Origin: JBPOIC01 sp052034865
Lineage (GTDB): Bacteria > UBA10199 > JADFYH01
Reading direction: 5' to 3'
Assembly: GCA_052034865.1 (NCBI GenBank)
Contig: JBPOIC010000039.1
Span: forward strand, 1 to 64,000
Length of the DNA: 64,000 nucleotides
Position numbers and translations under genes: made by a program. The first letter of the stretch is position 1; every line of letters begins with the position of its first letter. Shown here piece by piece: positions 17,264 through 25,736 of this stretch. Below the pieces are notes generated by a model. That model ran no database searches, was not told the origin of the DNA, and was given only the letters and a program-made list of their open reading frames with translations.

Positions 17264-18805
17264 ATGCCCCCAACACTCCTAATCGTTCTCGATGGATGGG
17301 GTGAGCGTTCTCAGCAAGAAGATAATGCAATCGCCCTTGCCAAACTTCCTCACTACCATTCCTTTCTTCAACAATATCCTCATACCCTCATCGATGCTTC
17401 AGGTGCTGCAGTCGGACTCCCCCCGGGTTTGATGGGAAACTCCGAAGTTGGCCATCTCACGCTCGGCGCGGGTCGCGTCGTCCTGTTGGGTTTAACCCGC
17501 ATTTACCAGGCGATTGAAGACGGCAGCTTTTTTAACAATTCAGTGTTGTCAGAAGCGATGGATCAGACGCCGAAGAATGCCTCAGCGCTTCATTTGATGG
17601 GTTTGGTCTCGGACGGAGCCGTTCACAGTCACCAGGATCATATATATGCGCTTTTAGAAATGGCCCGCCGTAAAAATCTCAAACAGGTCTTCCTCCACGT
17701 TTTTACCGATGGACGTGATACGCCTCCACAATCCGCTCTCGGATACATCGACGCCCTCGAGAAAAAAATCAGAGAGATTGGTGTTGGAGAAATTGCCACT
17801 GTGAGCGGTCGCTACTACGCGATGGATCGAGATCAGCGCTGGGAGCGCACGCAGCTTGCCTACCAGGCGTTGGTAAACGGAATAGGTGAAAAAGCCTCAA
17901 GTGCGATGGACGCAATTGAGAAGGCGTATCGGCGCCAGGAAAACGATGAATTTATTCGCCCAACAGTTCTGACTCATCCTTCCGGTCAACCGATAGCAAC
18001 GATAAGAAATCACGATGCCGTGATCTTCTTTAACTTTCGTGCCGATCGGGCCCGACAGATCAGTCGTGCCCTGACGCAACCTAATTTTACAGGTTTTGAA
18101 AGGTCTTCTTTTCCAAAACTTTCCTGCTTTGCCTGTTTTTCAGAATACGAAAAGAGTCTCAACCTTCCGGTTGCTTTTCCAAAAATCGATATCCACGAAA
18201 CCTTTCCCGAGATCTTGAGTGCACAGGGTCTGCGTCAGCTCCGCATTGCCGAGACTGAAAAATATGCGCATGTGACTTATTTTTTTAGTGGGGGTCGTGA
18301 AGAGGTTTTTGAAGGGGAAGATCGCGTGCTCATTCCATCTCCCAAAGAAGTTGCGACTTACGATCAGAAACCGGAGATGAGTGCTTACAAAACCACCGAA
18401 GAATTGATGGTTCGTTTAAAATCCGGAGAATACGATTTTGTGATCTGTAACTTTGCCAATCCGGATATGGTTGGGCATACGGGCATGCTTCATCCCGCCA
18501 TTCATGCAGTGGAAGCGGTGGATGCCTGTCTTGGAAAAATCGTTGAGAGTGTCCTTCATCTTCAGGGAGAAGTTGTGATTACCGCCGATCATGGAAACTG
18601 TGAAACCATGAAAGATTCTTTTGGAGTGCCTCATACGGCACATACGACAAATTGGGTTCCGTTTTTACTGATTGGACAAAGATGGAAAAAGGCTTCTTTG
18701 AGGTCGGATGGCAAGCTGACCGATGTCGCTCCCACTCTGCTTCAAATGATGGGTCTTACTTCTTCCTCACAGATGAGCGGAAAAAGTCTCATTCATGCAG
18801 GATAA
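17264..18805 (+). CDS. gpmI: 2,3-bisphosphoglycerate-independent phosphoglycerate mutase
   Basis: GpmI interconverts 3- and 2-phosphoglycerate in glycolysis and gluconeogenesis with two manganese ions. The 513-residue length fits. LLIVLDGWGERSQQEDNAIA (about 4-24) gives the first metal Asp, and GLPPGLMGNSEVGHLTLGAG holds the phosphorylated Ser (about 62). HLMGLVSDGAVHSHQDHIYA, VFTDGRDTPPQSAL and VITADHGNCETM (about 442) supply substrate and metal ligands. The gene is 60 bp downstream of rlmH and could belong to the same transcript. Confidence 0.95.
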   Translation: MPPTLLIVLDGWGERSQQEDNAIALAKLPHYHSFLQQYPHTLIDASGAAVGLPPGLMGNSEVGHLTLGAGRVVLLGLTRIYQAIEDGSFFNNSVLSEAMDQTPKNASALHLMGLVSDGAVHSHQDHIYALLEMARRKNLKQVFLHVFTDGRDTPPQSALGYIDALEKKIREIGVGEIATVSGRYYAMDRDQRWERTQLAYQALVNGIGEKASSAMDAIEKAYRRQENDEFIRPTVLTHPSGQPIATIRNHDAVIFFNFRADRARQISRALTQPNFTGFERSSFPKLSCFACFSEYEKSLNLPVAFPKIDIHETFPEILSAQGLRQLRIAETEKYAHVTYFFSGGREEVFEGEDRVLIPSPKEVATYDQKPEMSAYKTTEELMVRLKSGEYDFVICNFANPDMVGHTGMLHPAIHAVEAVDACLGKIVESVLHLQGEVVITADHGNCETMKDSFGVPHTAHTTNWVPFLLIGQRWKKASLRSDGKLTDVAPTLLQMMGLTSSSQMSGKSLIHAG

Positions 18806-18920
18806 TCTTTTACAGGGATGCTTTTTTGTTTTACTCCCAATATCGACTGAATATAATCGCCTTCGTCTTTAAGATATTCATTCCTTTCAACCCTATCACT
18901 TTCCTATAAGGAGATCTCCT

Positions 18921-19124
18921 ATGGCAGCTAAGAAAAAGGCACCCAAAACCCGCGAAGTATTAGTGGTGGCAAGCAAGGTGAAGGACTTCATCAAATCCAA
19001 AGGTTGCATGACCTCGGGAGATACAATTCCTGCTCTTTCTGAGAAAGTTTATGCCCTGATTGAGGAAGCCATTACTCGCACCAAAGAGAACAGGCGCTCA
19101 ACCGTCAAGCCGCAGGATCTTTAA
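18921..19124 (+). CDS. Single-domain bacterial histone-fold protein
   Basis: This 67-residue basic protein starts MAAKKKAPKTREVLVVASKV. KVKDFIKSKGCM fits a short first helix, SGDTIPALSEKVYALIEEAI (with the following TRTKEN) a long central helix, and RRSTVKPQDL the loop-2 strand. The last resembles the GRKTxKxED end of archaeal histones. Length and layout match the one-domain histones reported as chromatin proteins in Bdellovibrio (Bd0055 type, DUF1931-like). The third helix is essentially absent, because the chain ends right after PQDL. The basic N-terminal tail is another notable feature. Expression signals are strong: AAGGAG at 18908-18913, 7 bp from the ATG, and a long terminator right after the stop, so it is probably an abundant monocistronic DNA-binding protein. 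Function is inferred from fold and family. Confidence 0.8.
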   Translation: MAAKKKAPKTREVLVVASKVKDFIKSKGCMTSGDTIPALSEKVYALIEEAITRTKENRRSTVKPQDL

Positions 19125-19133
19125 ATCGATCAC

Positions 19134-19207
19134 AACCCCCATCTCATCCGTCCACGTCATCTCTAATCAAAATCAGAGGTTGACGGGTTGGGTGGATGGG
19201 GGTTTTT
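19134..19207 (+). terminator. Long hairpin terminator of the histone-fold gene
   Basis: AACCCCCATC (19134-19143) pairs with GATGGGGGTT (19196-19205), and the inner segments CGTCA/TGACG and CTCT/AGAG extend the structure. TTTTTCTTTTCC follows immediately. It lies 10 bp after the stop codon and before the gltA ribosome site. Confidence 0.75.
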
Positions 19208-19270
19208 CTTTTCCGTTCGAGACTGGATTCAATAAGATAATCAGGATATCGATAAATAAGGAGCAGGATC

Positions 19271-20560
19271 ATGACTAAAGAAGCACTTACTATTACCGAT
19301 CATCGTACTGGTAAAAATTATGAAATTCCCATTCAGGATGGGACCATCAAGGCTATGGATTTGCGCCAGATCAAAACCTCAGACGATGATTTTGGGTTAA
19401 TGACTTATGACCCTGCCTTTACCAATACCGCATCCTGCAGAAGTCGAATCACCTACATCGATGGGGATAAAGGAATTTTGGAATATCGTGGAATTCCCAT
19501 TGAGCAACTGGCTGAGAAAAGCACTTACCTGGAAACAGCCTATCTTCTCATCCACGGCTCTCTTCCAACCCAGACCCAGCTTCCCGAATGGATCAACCGG
19601 ATCACCCATCACACTTACGTTCACGAAAATATCAAAAAGTTTATAGATGGATTTCATTACGATGCCCATCCAATGGGTATGTTGGTCAGTGCCGTCGCAG
19701 CCCTTTCCACCTTTTATCCCGATGCCAAAAAGATTCAGGACGCAGAAGTTCAAAAGATGTCCGTTTATCGTCTGATAGGTAAAATCTCCACCCTGGCTGC
19801 CTTTGCCTATCGTCATAGTTTGGGAATGCCCTATGTGTATCCTGATAATGATCTTTCCTATTCGGGCAATTTTTTGAACATGCTTTTCAGAATGGCCGAG
19901 CCCAAGTATCAGCCCAATCCCGTTCTTGAGCGCGCACTCGATATCCTTTTCATTCTCCATGCCGATCATGAACAGAATTGTAGCACCAATGCGATGCGCA
20001 GTATCGGCTCTTCTTATGCCGATCCTTACTCTTCCATGGCAGGTGCCATTGCAGCTCTGTATGGTCCTCTGCATGGGGGAGCGAATGAGGCGGTGCTTCA
20101 TATGCTTCAGCAAATCGGAAACAAAAGCCGAATTCCGGAGTTTATCTCGAAGGTCAAGGCAGGTGAGGCAAAGCTGATGGGTTTTGGACACAGGGTCTAT
20201 AAAAATTACGATCCAAGGGCGAAGATTATCAAACAGACGGCTTATCAGGTGTTTGAGGTTACGGGTCAAAATCCTCTTCTGGAGATCGCGCTAGAGCTCG
20301 AGAAGATTGCTTTGAACGATGAGTATTTTATCAAACGTAAATTGTATCCAAATGTCGATTTCTATTCCGGTCTGATTTATCAGGCGATGGGTTTCCCGGT
20401 TTCTATGTTCCCTGTGCTCTTTGCGATTCCCAGAACTTCGGGATGGATGGCCCAATGGCTGGAGCTTATTCACGACGCCGATCAGAAAATCGCCCGTCCA
20501 CGGCAGATTTATCTCGGTGATCGGAACGCAAATTATGTTCCTATAAAAGAAAGAAAATAG
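19271..20560 (+). CDS. gltA: Citrate synthase
   Basis: GltA condenses acetyl-CoA and oxaloacetate at the entry of the TCA cycle. The 429 residues match the hexameric Gram-negative type, with an N-terminal beta domain (ALTITDHRTGKNYEIPIQDG). Active-site blocks are HADHEQNCSTNAMRSIGSS (about 238-256), GPLHGGANEAVLHML (about 270, catalytic His) and MGFGHRVYKNYDPRAKIIK (about 313-331, catalytic His and substrate Arg), with the catalytic Asp in PNVDFYSGLIYQAMG. AAGGAG (19258-19263) lies 7 bp before the ATG. The gene ends in TAG, showing that TAG is a normal stop here. Presence of citrate synthase with ethylmalonyl-CoA mutase elsewhere in the window suggests growth on acetate-yielding substrates. 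Confidence 0.96.
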   Translation: MTKEALTITDHRTGKNYEIPIQDGTIKAMDLRQIKTSDDDFGLMTYDPAFTNTASCRSRITYIDGDKGILEYRGIPIEQLAEKSTYLETAYLLIHGSLPTQTQLPEWINRITHHTYVHENIKKFIDGFHYDAHPMGMLVSAVAALSTFYPDAKKIQDAEVQKMSVYRLIGKISTLAAFAYRHSLGMPYVYPDNDLSYSGNFLNMLFRMAEPKYQPNPVLERALDILFILHADHEQNCSTNAMRSIGSSYADPYSSMAGAIAALYGPLHGGANEAVLHMLQQIGNKSRIPEFISKVKAGEAKLMGFGHRVYKNYDPRAKIIKQTAYQVFEVTGQNPLLEIALELEKIALNDEYFIKRKLYPNVDFYSGLIYQAMGFPVSMFPVLFAIPRTSGWMAQWLELIHDADQKIARPRQIYLGDRNANYVPIKERK

Positions 20561-20723
20561 GGTCCTCAATTAGGCTTTTTTGATCCGGTATTTGATCGCA
20601 ACTTCCTCCCACCTGTCTGATTTTTAATTCTCAGGCTTTGAGATTTGATATTATCTTTTACGATTCAGGATGGATTCCTTCTTTTCAGCAAGGCCCCAGG
20701 CCTTTTCCTTTGGAGAAAAATTT

Positions 20724-21368
20724 ATGAAAATATTTATTGATACAGCTGATGTAGATGAGATTCGCGAGGCCGCTGCGATGGGTCTGCTGGATGGGGTGAC
20801 CACCAATCCCAGCCTGGTGGCCAAGACAGGTCGAAAATTTTATGACGTCCTTGAAGAAATCGTCACGATTGTCGATGGACCGATCAGTGCAGAAACCATC
20901 AGCCGTGATTGGGAAGGCATGCTGAAAGAAGCAGAAGTCCTATCGAAAATTCACAAAAACATCGTCATCAAACTCCCCATGACTGTGGATGGGCTCAAGG
21001 CTCTCAAGTGCTGCGCAGAGAGAAATATTAAAACCAACCTCACACTTGTCTTTAATGCCAATCAAGCGTTGCTGGTGGGAAAGGTCGGAGCGACCTATGT
21101 CAGCCCGTTTGTCGGTCGTCTGGATGACATCTCCCAGATTGGCATGGATCTCATTGGGCAAATCCGTACGATTTATGACAATTACCAAATGAAAACGGAG
21201 ATCCTGGTTGCATCCATTCGCAATCCCATCCATTTCTTAGAAGCGGCCTTAATTGGTGCGGATGTGGCAACCGTCCCTTTGAGTGTCATTCGCCAGCTTG
21301 CACAGCATCCTTTAACTGATATTGGAATTGAGCGATTTTTAAAAGATTGGGAAAAAGTACCCAAGTAA
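20724..21368 (+). CDS. Transaldolase/fructose-6-phosphate aldolase-like (TalB-short type)
   Basis: This 214-residue small transaldolase-family protein moves dihydroxyacetone units in the pentose phosphate pathway, or cleaves fructose 6-phosphate. MKIFIDTADVDEIREAAAMG and LLDGVTTNPSLVAKTG (about 20-35) are the family start. IVIKLPMTVDGLKALK (about 80-95) contains the Schiff-base Lys, and TNLTLVFNANQALLVGKVGA and YVSPFVGRLDD follow. GGAG (20712-20715), 8 bp upstream, fixes the ATG at 20724; an earlier in-frame ATG at 20670 lacks such a site. Short-type sequences cannot be assigned to transaldolase or aldolase activity by eye. Confidence 0.9.
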   Translation: MKIFIDTADVDEIREAAAMGLLDGVTTNPSLVAKTGRKFYDVLEEIVTIVDGPISAETISRDWEGMLKEAEVLSKIHKNIVIKLPMTVDGLKALKCCAERNIKTNLTLVFNANQALLVGKVGATYVSPFVGRLDDISQIGMDLIGQIRTIYDNYQMKTEILVASIRNPIHFLEAALIGADVATVPLSVIRQLAQHPLTDIGIERFLKDWEKVPK

Positions 21369-21548
21369 GTTTCAATAACTTCTTTTCCAGTACGTTCTAT
21401 TAATTTCAATTCATGCAACTCTTCATCTTAATCTGATTCGATACAGCACGGATTCTTCTCGTCTTTTGTTATAGTTGCTCCACCCGTTTGATTTTAAAGA
21501 CATCCTTTTTGCTTTCTCAGGTCCATTTCGATTTTTCCCTAAATATTC

Positions 21549-23258
21549 ATGAATACACTTCCTCGACATTCCAATCGTTATTTCAACGACTACCAGGCCA
21601 CTCTTCAGGCAATTCATGTGGAGCGCTGGATGCAACAGGTGCTCGATCAGATTCATCTTGCTCAAAGTTTGTCCGATTGGGAGCAGGCGATCTATCTCTG
21701 GAATGAGATCAAATGCCACATCGAGACGCATGCAGCCTCTGTCTCTTTGGCTTTTTATCGAAATACTCAGGATGAAAAGACTCAGGCAGAAGAGAAAAGA
21801 TTCAATGAAGAAATTGAGCCCCCTTACAAAACCTTCAATGCCAAAATCCGCGAAAAAATTCTGAGTTCTCCTGTAAGAGCTGCCCTCGAAGAAAATTTAG
21901 GTCAGCAATATTTTGTCTGGCTTCAGATTCAGCAGGATGCCTTTCATCCTCAAAATGTCGAGACTGAAACGGAAATTCACCTTCTTTTGTCTGAGTATAC
22001 CAAGCTCACAGGAAATGCCGAGTTTGAGATCGCTGGCAAAACCTATCCCCTGGCTCATTATAAAAAATTCTCTTCTTCTCCCGATCCGGCCTTACGCCGT
22101 GAAAGTCTTCAAAAATACAGTCAGTGGTTTTTAAATCACCGTGAAAAGCTCGAAGATATTTTTGAGCAATGTGTTCAGAAAAGATCGCAGATGGCTCAGG
22201 CAATAGGACATTCTTCCTACACTCCGCTGGGCTACCAAAAGATGGGCCGCGTCGATTATGGTCCTGACGAAGTGGCCGAGTTTCGAAAACAGATTAAAGA
22301 AGCCGTGGTTCCCATTGCCACTCAAATTCGAGCTCAACAGGCAAAAAAAATAGGAACTTCAACTTTGGCGGTTTGGGACGGCGATTTCTTTCCTCAATGG
22401 AAGGTAGATCGCCTGAAAGTTGAGATTTCAGGTCAGGTCGGGGCTGGGCTTCGGGTCTATCAATCTTTATCCTCTGTTTTAGCCGGGCATTTTCAGAAAA
22501 TGATCGATTATGATCTGATGGATGTTCCCGCCCGGCATGGAAAAGCACCCGGAGCTTTTTGTACGGAATTTTCGGATGCGCGCATGCCGTTTATTTTTCT
22601 CAATAGTGTCAATGAAGTTTCAGACATTACCACCCTGCTGCATGAATGCGGTCATGCCTTCCAGGGTTGGGAAAGCCGCACGATTGATCTGCTGGAATTA
22701 CGTGGTCCTACCTTAGAGGCTTGCGAGGTCCACTCGATGGGGATGGAGTTTCTGGCCCATCCTTATTACGAGGAGTTTTTGAGCCCTGAGAATGCGGCCA
22801 AATTCCGAAAATACCATCTGGCCGAAAGTTTGTTGCTGCTTCCCTACATTGCTGTGGTCGATGAATTTCAACACCGCATTTATACGGGAGAAGCAAAAGG
22901 ACCAGAAGGAAGGGCGAGGGTTTGGGAGGAATTGGAAAAGCAGTATCTTCCAGCTCTCGATTATCAGGATCTTGCCATATGGCGAAAGTACCGCTGGTTA
23001 CGCCAGCTGCATATCTTTCATAATCCTTTTTATTATATCGATTACGGTATCGCACTGGTGGGAGCTCTGCAGCTTTGGGTGCGCAGTATTCAGGATAAGC
23101 AGGCGGCCCTGAGAGATTATCTCCATTTGTGCCAATTGGGAGGGACCTTGCCTCTAAGAGAATTTTTTAAGGCAGGAAATCTGAAACTGCCATTTGAGAA
23201 GGGAGTTTTGGATGAGCTTTTAAAAGCGGTGCTTCAATCCGAACCCATCCTCGATTAA
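21549..23258 (+). CDS. M3-family oligoendopeptidase (PepF-like)
   Basis: This 569-residue zinc metallopeptidase of the thimet/PepF group degrades short peptides in the cytoplasm. The zinc motif is in TTLLHECGHAFQGWESRTID (HExxH, about 364-368), with the third ligand Glu in GPTLEACEVHSMGMEFLA (about 388-405). The N-terminal helical domain begins at NRYFNDYQATLQAI. There is no signal peptide. The family is involved in peptide turnover and no specific pathway follows from the neighbours. Its stop overlaps the end of the convergent small gene by 4 bp. Confidence 0.88.
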   Translation: MNTLPRHSNRYFNDYQATLQAIHVERWMQQVLDQIHLAQSLSDWEQAIYLWNEIKCHIETHAASVSLAFYRNTQDEKTQAEEKRFNEEIEPPYKTFNAKIREKILSSPVRAALEENLGQQYFVWLQIQQDAFHPQNVETETEIHLLLSEYTKLTGNAEFEIAGKTYPLAHYKKFSSSPDPALRRESLQKYSQWFLNHREKLEDIFEQCVQKRSQMAQAIGHSSYTPLGYQKMGRVDYGPDEVAEFRKQIKEAVVPIATQIRAQQAKKIGTSTLAVWDGDFFPQWKVDRLKVEISGQVGAGLRVYQSLSSVLAGHFQKMIDYDLMDVPARHGKAPGAFCTEFSDARMPFIFLNSVNEVSDITTLLHECGHAFQGWESRTIDLLELRGPTLEACEVHSMGMEFLAHPYYEEFLSPENAAKFRKYHLAESLLLLPYIAVVDEFQHRIYTGEAKGPEGRARVWEELEKQYLPALDYQDLAIWRKYRWLRQLHIFHNPFYYIDYGIALVGALQLWVRSIQDKQAALRDYLHLCQLGGTLPLREFFKAGNLKLPFEKGVLDELLKAVLQSEPILD

Positions 23259-23479
23259 TAATCAATCAGACTAAAGGATTCTACTCTTTCAATTTCTAAA
23301 ATCGCAAAATCTTCTCCGTCGACAATTTTTAATGTTCCCCGATCTTCGTTAATTTCTTCCAGTATTCCTCGGTAAGAAATGTCAAAGGCGATGATTTCGA
23401 CCTTTTTTCCCTTGTAATCTATTAATCGAGTAATGGAGGCACCTTCATTGATCGGTTTCATGATCTGGATGGCATACAT
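23255..23479 (-). CDS. Small Sm-like beta-barrel protein, function unknown
   Basis: The 74 residues predict five short beta strands: KVEIIAFDISYRGILEEINE, GTLKIVDGEDFAILEIERVE, SFSLIDY. The pattern of V-I-A-F-D-I-x-Y-x-G-x-L followed by an I/L-alternating strand resembles Sm/Lsm or Hfq-like folds and small proteins I associate with deltaproteobacterial genomes. There is no clear ribosome site; the start could be the ATG at 23479 or an in-frame ATG 18 bp later. It converges on the peptidase gene with a 4-bp overlap. RNA binding would be a guess. Confidence 0.55.
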   Translation of the reverse strand: MYAIQIMKPINEGASITRLIDYKGKKVEIIAFDISYRGILEEINEDRGTLKIVDGEDFAILEIERVESFSLIDY

Positions 23480-23737
23480 AAAGTGTGTGTGAAAAGTAAG
23501 AGATTGGAATTAATAATTATAACGAACTTCCGTTTATTTTATTGAATTATCCTTTTCAATCTCAAGTGAGTCAAGAAACTCGCGAGATGTTCAATCAGAA
23601 TGGTTTTGCTTCATTTTGAAATGAATTACCTTTAAATAACACCGAGATAGCTGACGCGTGGCGTTACAATGATTCGTTGACAATAAGGACCTTTGACCAT
23701 ACAAAATTGAACAACCTTACAACTGGGGAGGGGCTCA

Positions 23738-24094
23738 ATGGGGTTGGAGAAGGAATTACTATTTCTAATGAACCAAAGTGAGAAGCGTCTCTTCAAAAGG
23801 CTAGAAGTAGATCTTGAAGTTGAGATCTTAATTGATGGCTCCCCGGTTAAAGTGACCACCGCAAACATCAGTTGCGGCGGATTATTTCTCAAACTTGATC
23901 CAGATCACTTAAAGGATCAAGACGATTTCTCAGTCATAATCTACCTTCCAAATCGTAAAAATCCTGTTGAAGTTGCAGCTCGAGTTTTAAGAAAAGAAAG
24001 CGACTCACGTGCTGGAGTTGCCCTCGAGTTTGATAGCCTCTACACAGACAATATACTCGCCATTGAGCAGTTCATTAAATCAAATCTCCATTAA
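23738..24094 (+). CDS. PilZ-domain protein (probable c-di-GMP receptor)
   Basis: This 118-residue, single-domain PilZ protein carries the c-di-GMP-binding signatures: basic KRLFKRLEVDLEVEILIDG (RxxxR-like, about 17-35) and TANISCGGLFLKL (NxSxxG, about 46-58). The chain closes with GVALEFDSLYTDNILAIEQF. The strong GGGGAGGGG at 23725-23733 supports the ATG at 23738. No fused output domain is present, so it must act through a partner; exopolysaccharide synthesis or motility are usual targets. It sits alone, 84 bp upstream of nuoA, but nothing ties it to complex I. Confidence 0.85.
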   Translation: MGLEKELLFLMNQSEKRLFKRLEVDLEVEILIDGSPVKVTTANISCGGLFLKLDPDHLKDQDDFSVIIYLPNRKNPVEVAARVLRKESDSRAGVALEFDSLYTDNILAIEQFIKSNLH

Positions 24095-24139
24095 ACATAA
24101 TCCCCTCTTCTTGCTTTTCCCTCTTTGCCGACAATTCCC

Positions 24140-24167
24140 TTGACACCCAGGAATGCGTCCAATAACT
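24140..24167 (+). promoter_or_regulatory. Candidate sigma-70 promoter of the nuo locus
   Basis: TTGACA at 24140-24145 is followed after 16 bp by AATAAC (24162-24167), 11 bp before the nuoA start. A transcript starting just downstream would have an almost absent leader, so the true promoter could be elsewhere. Consensus match only. Confidence 0.3.
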
Positions 24168-24178
24168 CACGCAATTAA

Positions 24179-24553
24179 ATGAACAATCCCTACCTTCCCA
24201 TCCTCATCCTGTTTGGAATTGCCTTTGTTTTTTCTGGTGCTTTTATTCTTCTTTCTTCTCTTCTGGGTCCCAAAAAACCAACTGCCTCAAAGCTTGATAC
24301 TTATGAATGCGGAATGCCTCTCATTGGTGAACCTCGAAATCGCTTCTCCGTTAAATTTTTCCTCGTTGCGATCATCTTTATCCTGTTCGATGTGGAGGCC
24401 GTCTTTCTTTATCCCTGGGCCGTTTTATTCAAAGATTTTAAAGAAAAAGGAATGGGACCTTTTCTATTCTGGGAGATGAATGTCTTCCTGTTGATTCTGG
24501 CTTTGGGGCTGTATTACGTGTGGAAACGCAAAGCCTTGGATTGGGAGAAATAA
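24179..24553 (+). CDS. nuoA: NADH-quinone oxidoreductase subunit A
   Basis: NuoA is a small three-helix membrane subunit at the quinone-site end of complex I. The 124 residues show helix 1 (YLPILILFGIAFVFSGAFIL), then the conserved loop KLDTYECGMPLIGEPRNRFS (about 38-57). FFLVAIIFILFDVEAVFLYP (about 61-80) follows, with the D-E pair of the second helix. The gene opens the complex I locus, 86 bp ahead of nuoB. Confidence 0.94.
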   Translation: MNNPYLPILILFGIAFVFSGAFILLSSLLGPKKPTASKLDTYECGMPLIGEPRNRFSVKFFLVAIIFILFDVEAVFLYPWAVLFKDFKEKGMGPFLFWEMNVFLLILALGLYYVWKRKALDWEK

Positions 24554-24638
24554 TTTCAGGCGATCGAGCACCCTGTGTCACTGTCCTTGTGTTCAGAAAA
24601 GGACAGTTCATCGATTGGTGACCGATTGCGTTTAAAGT

Positions 24639-25142
24639 ATGCATTCCGTTGCCGAAAACAATTTTTTAACGACAAAGCTCAGTGAGGTGATTGCCTGGGG
24701 GCGCAAGTTTTCCCTTTGGCCAATGCCCTTCGGAACTGCATGCTGTGCCATTGAGTTCATGGGGGCTGTGGATGCAGTTTACGATATCTCCCGCTTTGGC
24801 GCAGAGCTCGTCCGCTTTTCCCCTCGTCAATCCGATCTTCTACTGGTGCTTGGAACCATCAATTACAAGCAGGCACCTGTTCTCAAAAAAGTTTATGAAC
24901 AGATGTGCGATCCCAAGTGGGTGGTGGCAGTAGGAGCTTGTGCGACCTGTGGCGGATTTTACGACAATTATAGTGTGCTACAGGGAATCGATGAGATTAT
25001 TCCCGTTGATGTTTATGTTCCTGGTTGTCCACCGAGGCCAGAATCCATTCTCAGAGGGATTGTTACCCTGCAGGAAAAAATTACGGCAGAGGCTAAAGGG
25101 GAGAAGATACAAAAACCATTTCCAATCAGTCAGCCTGCTTGA
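24639..25142 (+). CDS. nuoB: NADH-quinone oxidoreductase subunit B
   Basis: NuoB carries cluster N2, the last iron-sulfur centre before quinone. The 167-residue protein has all four ligands in family context: FGTACCAIEFMGAVD (tandem Cys, about 30-44), VGACATCGGFYDNYS (about 93-107) and VPGCPPRPESIL (about 126-137). Length and order are standard. Confidence 0.96.
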   Translation: MHSVAENNFLTTKLSEVIAWGRKFSLWPMPFGTACCAIEFMGAVDAVYDISRFGAELVRFSPRQSDLLLVLGTINYKQAPVLKKVYEQMCDPKWVVAVGACATCGGFYDNYSVLQGIDEIIPVDVYVPGCPPRPESILRGIVTLQEKITAEAKGEKIQKPFPISQPA

Positions 25143-25200
25143 TGTGAGTGAATTTTTTGCGTTCCATAAAATAAGTGAAGGCTCTCTTTAAGTGAATGAT

Positions 25201-25683
25201 ATGAGCAAAGTGATCGATCGTTTTCAGCAGAAATTTTCAGAAAAGATTATTGGCTCTCATGCAAATCTTGGGGATGAGACCCTCGTCGTCTCCTCCGATG
25301 CTCTCATTGATATTCTTCAATTTGCAAAGCAAGACCCTGAGCTTCAGTTTGATATGTTGATGGATATTTGCGGGGTTGATTATCTGGGGCAAACCCCGCG
25401 GTTTGAAGTAGTTTATCATCTCTATTCAGTTCCTAAAAACCATCGCCTTCGAATCAAAGTAAAAGTTCCGGAAGATAGCTGTCGGCTTCCTTCCTGCATT
25501 TCTCTCTGGAAATCAGCTGACTGGTTTGAGCGTGAAACCTGGGACATGATGGGAATTGAGTTTGAAAGTCATCCTTACTTAAGGCGACTGCTTTTATTTG
25601 AAGGATTCGAAGGGCATCCCTTGCGAAAAGATTATCAGATCGACAGACGTCAGAAAATTCCGGAGCCTTTAAAGAATCTCTAA
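25201..25683 (+). CDS. nuoC: NADH-quinone oxidoreductase subunit C
   Basis: NuoC is the 30-kDa peripheral subunit next to the quinone site. Recognisable blocks are MLMDICGVDYLGQTPRFEVV (about 55-74) and the C-terminal signature WFERETWDMMGIEFESHPYL followed by RRLLLFEGFEGHPLRKDYQ (about 105-150). The ATG at 25201 is used; an in-frame GTG 9 bp upstream is an alternative and neither has a clear ribosome site. It is a separate gene, not a NuoCD fusion. Confidence 0.94.
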   Translation: MSKVIDRFQQKFSEKIIGSHANLGDETLVVSSDALIDILQFAKQDPELQFDMLMDICGVDYLGQTPRFEVVYHLYSVPKNHRLRIKVKVPEDSCRLPSCISLWKSADWFERETWDMMGIEFESHPYLRRLLLFEGFEGHPLRKDYQIDRRQKIPEPLKNL

Positions 25684-25736
25684 TTTGACAGGGCGATTTA
25701 CGAACGGACCTTTTCTTGCGACCAAAATGAATCATT

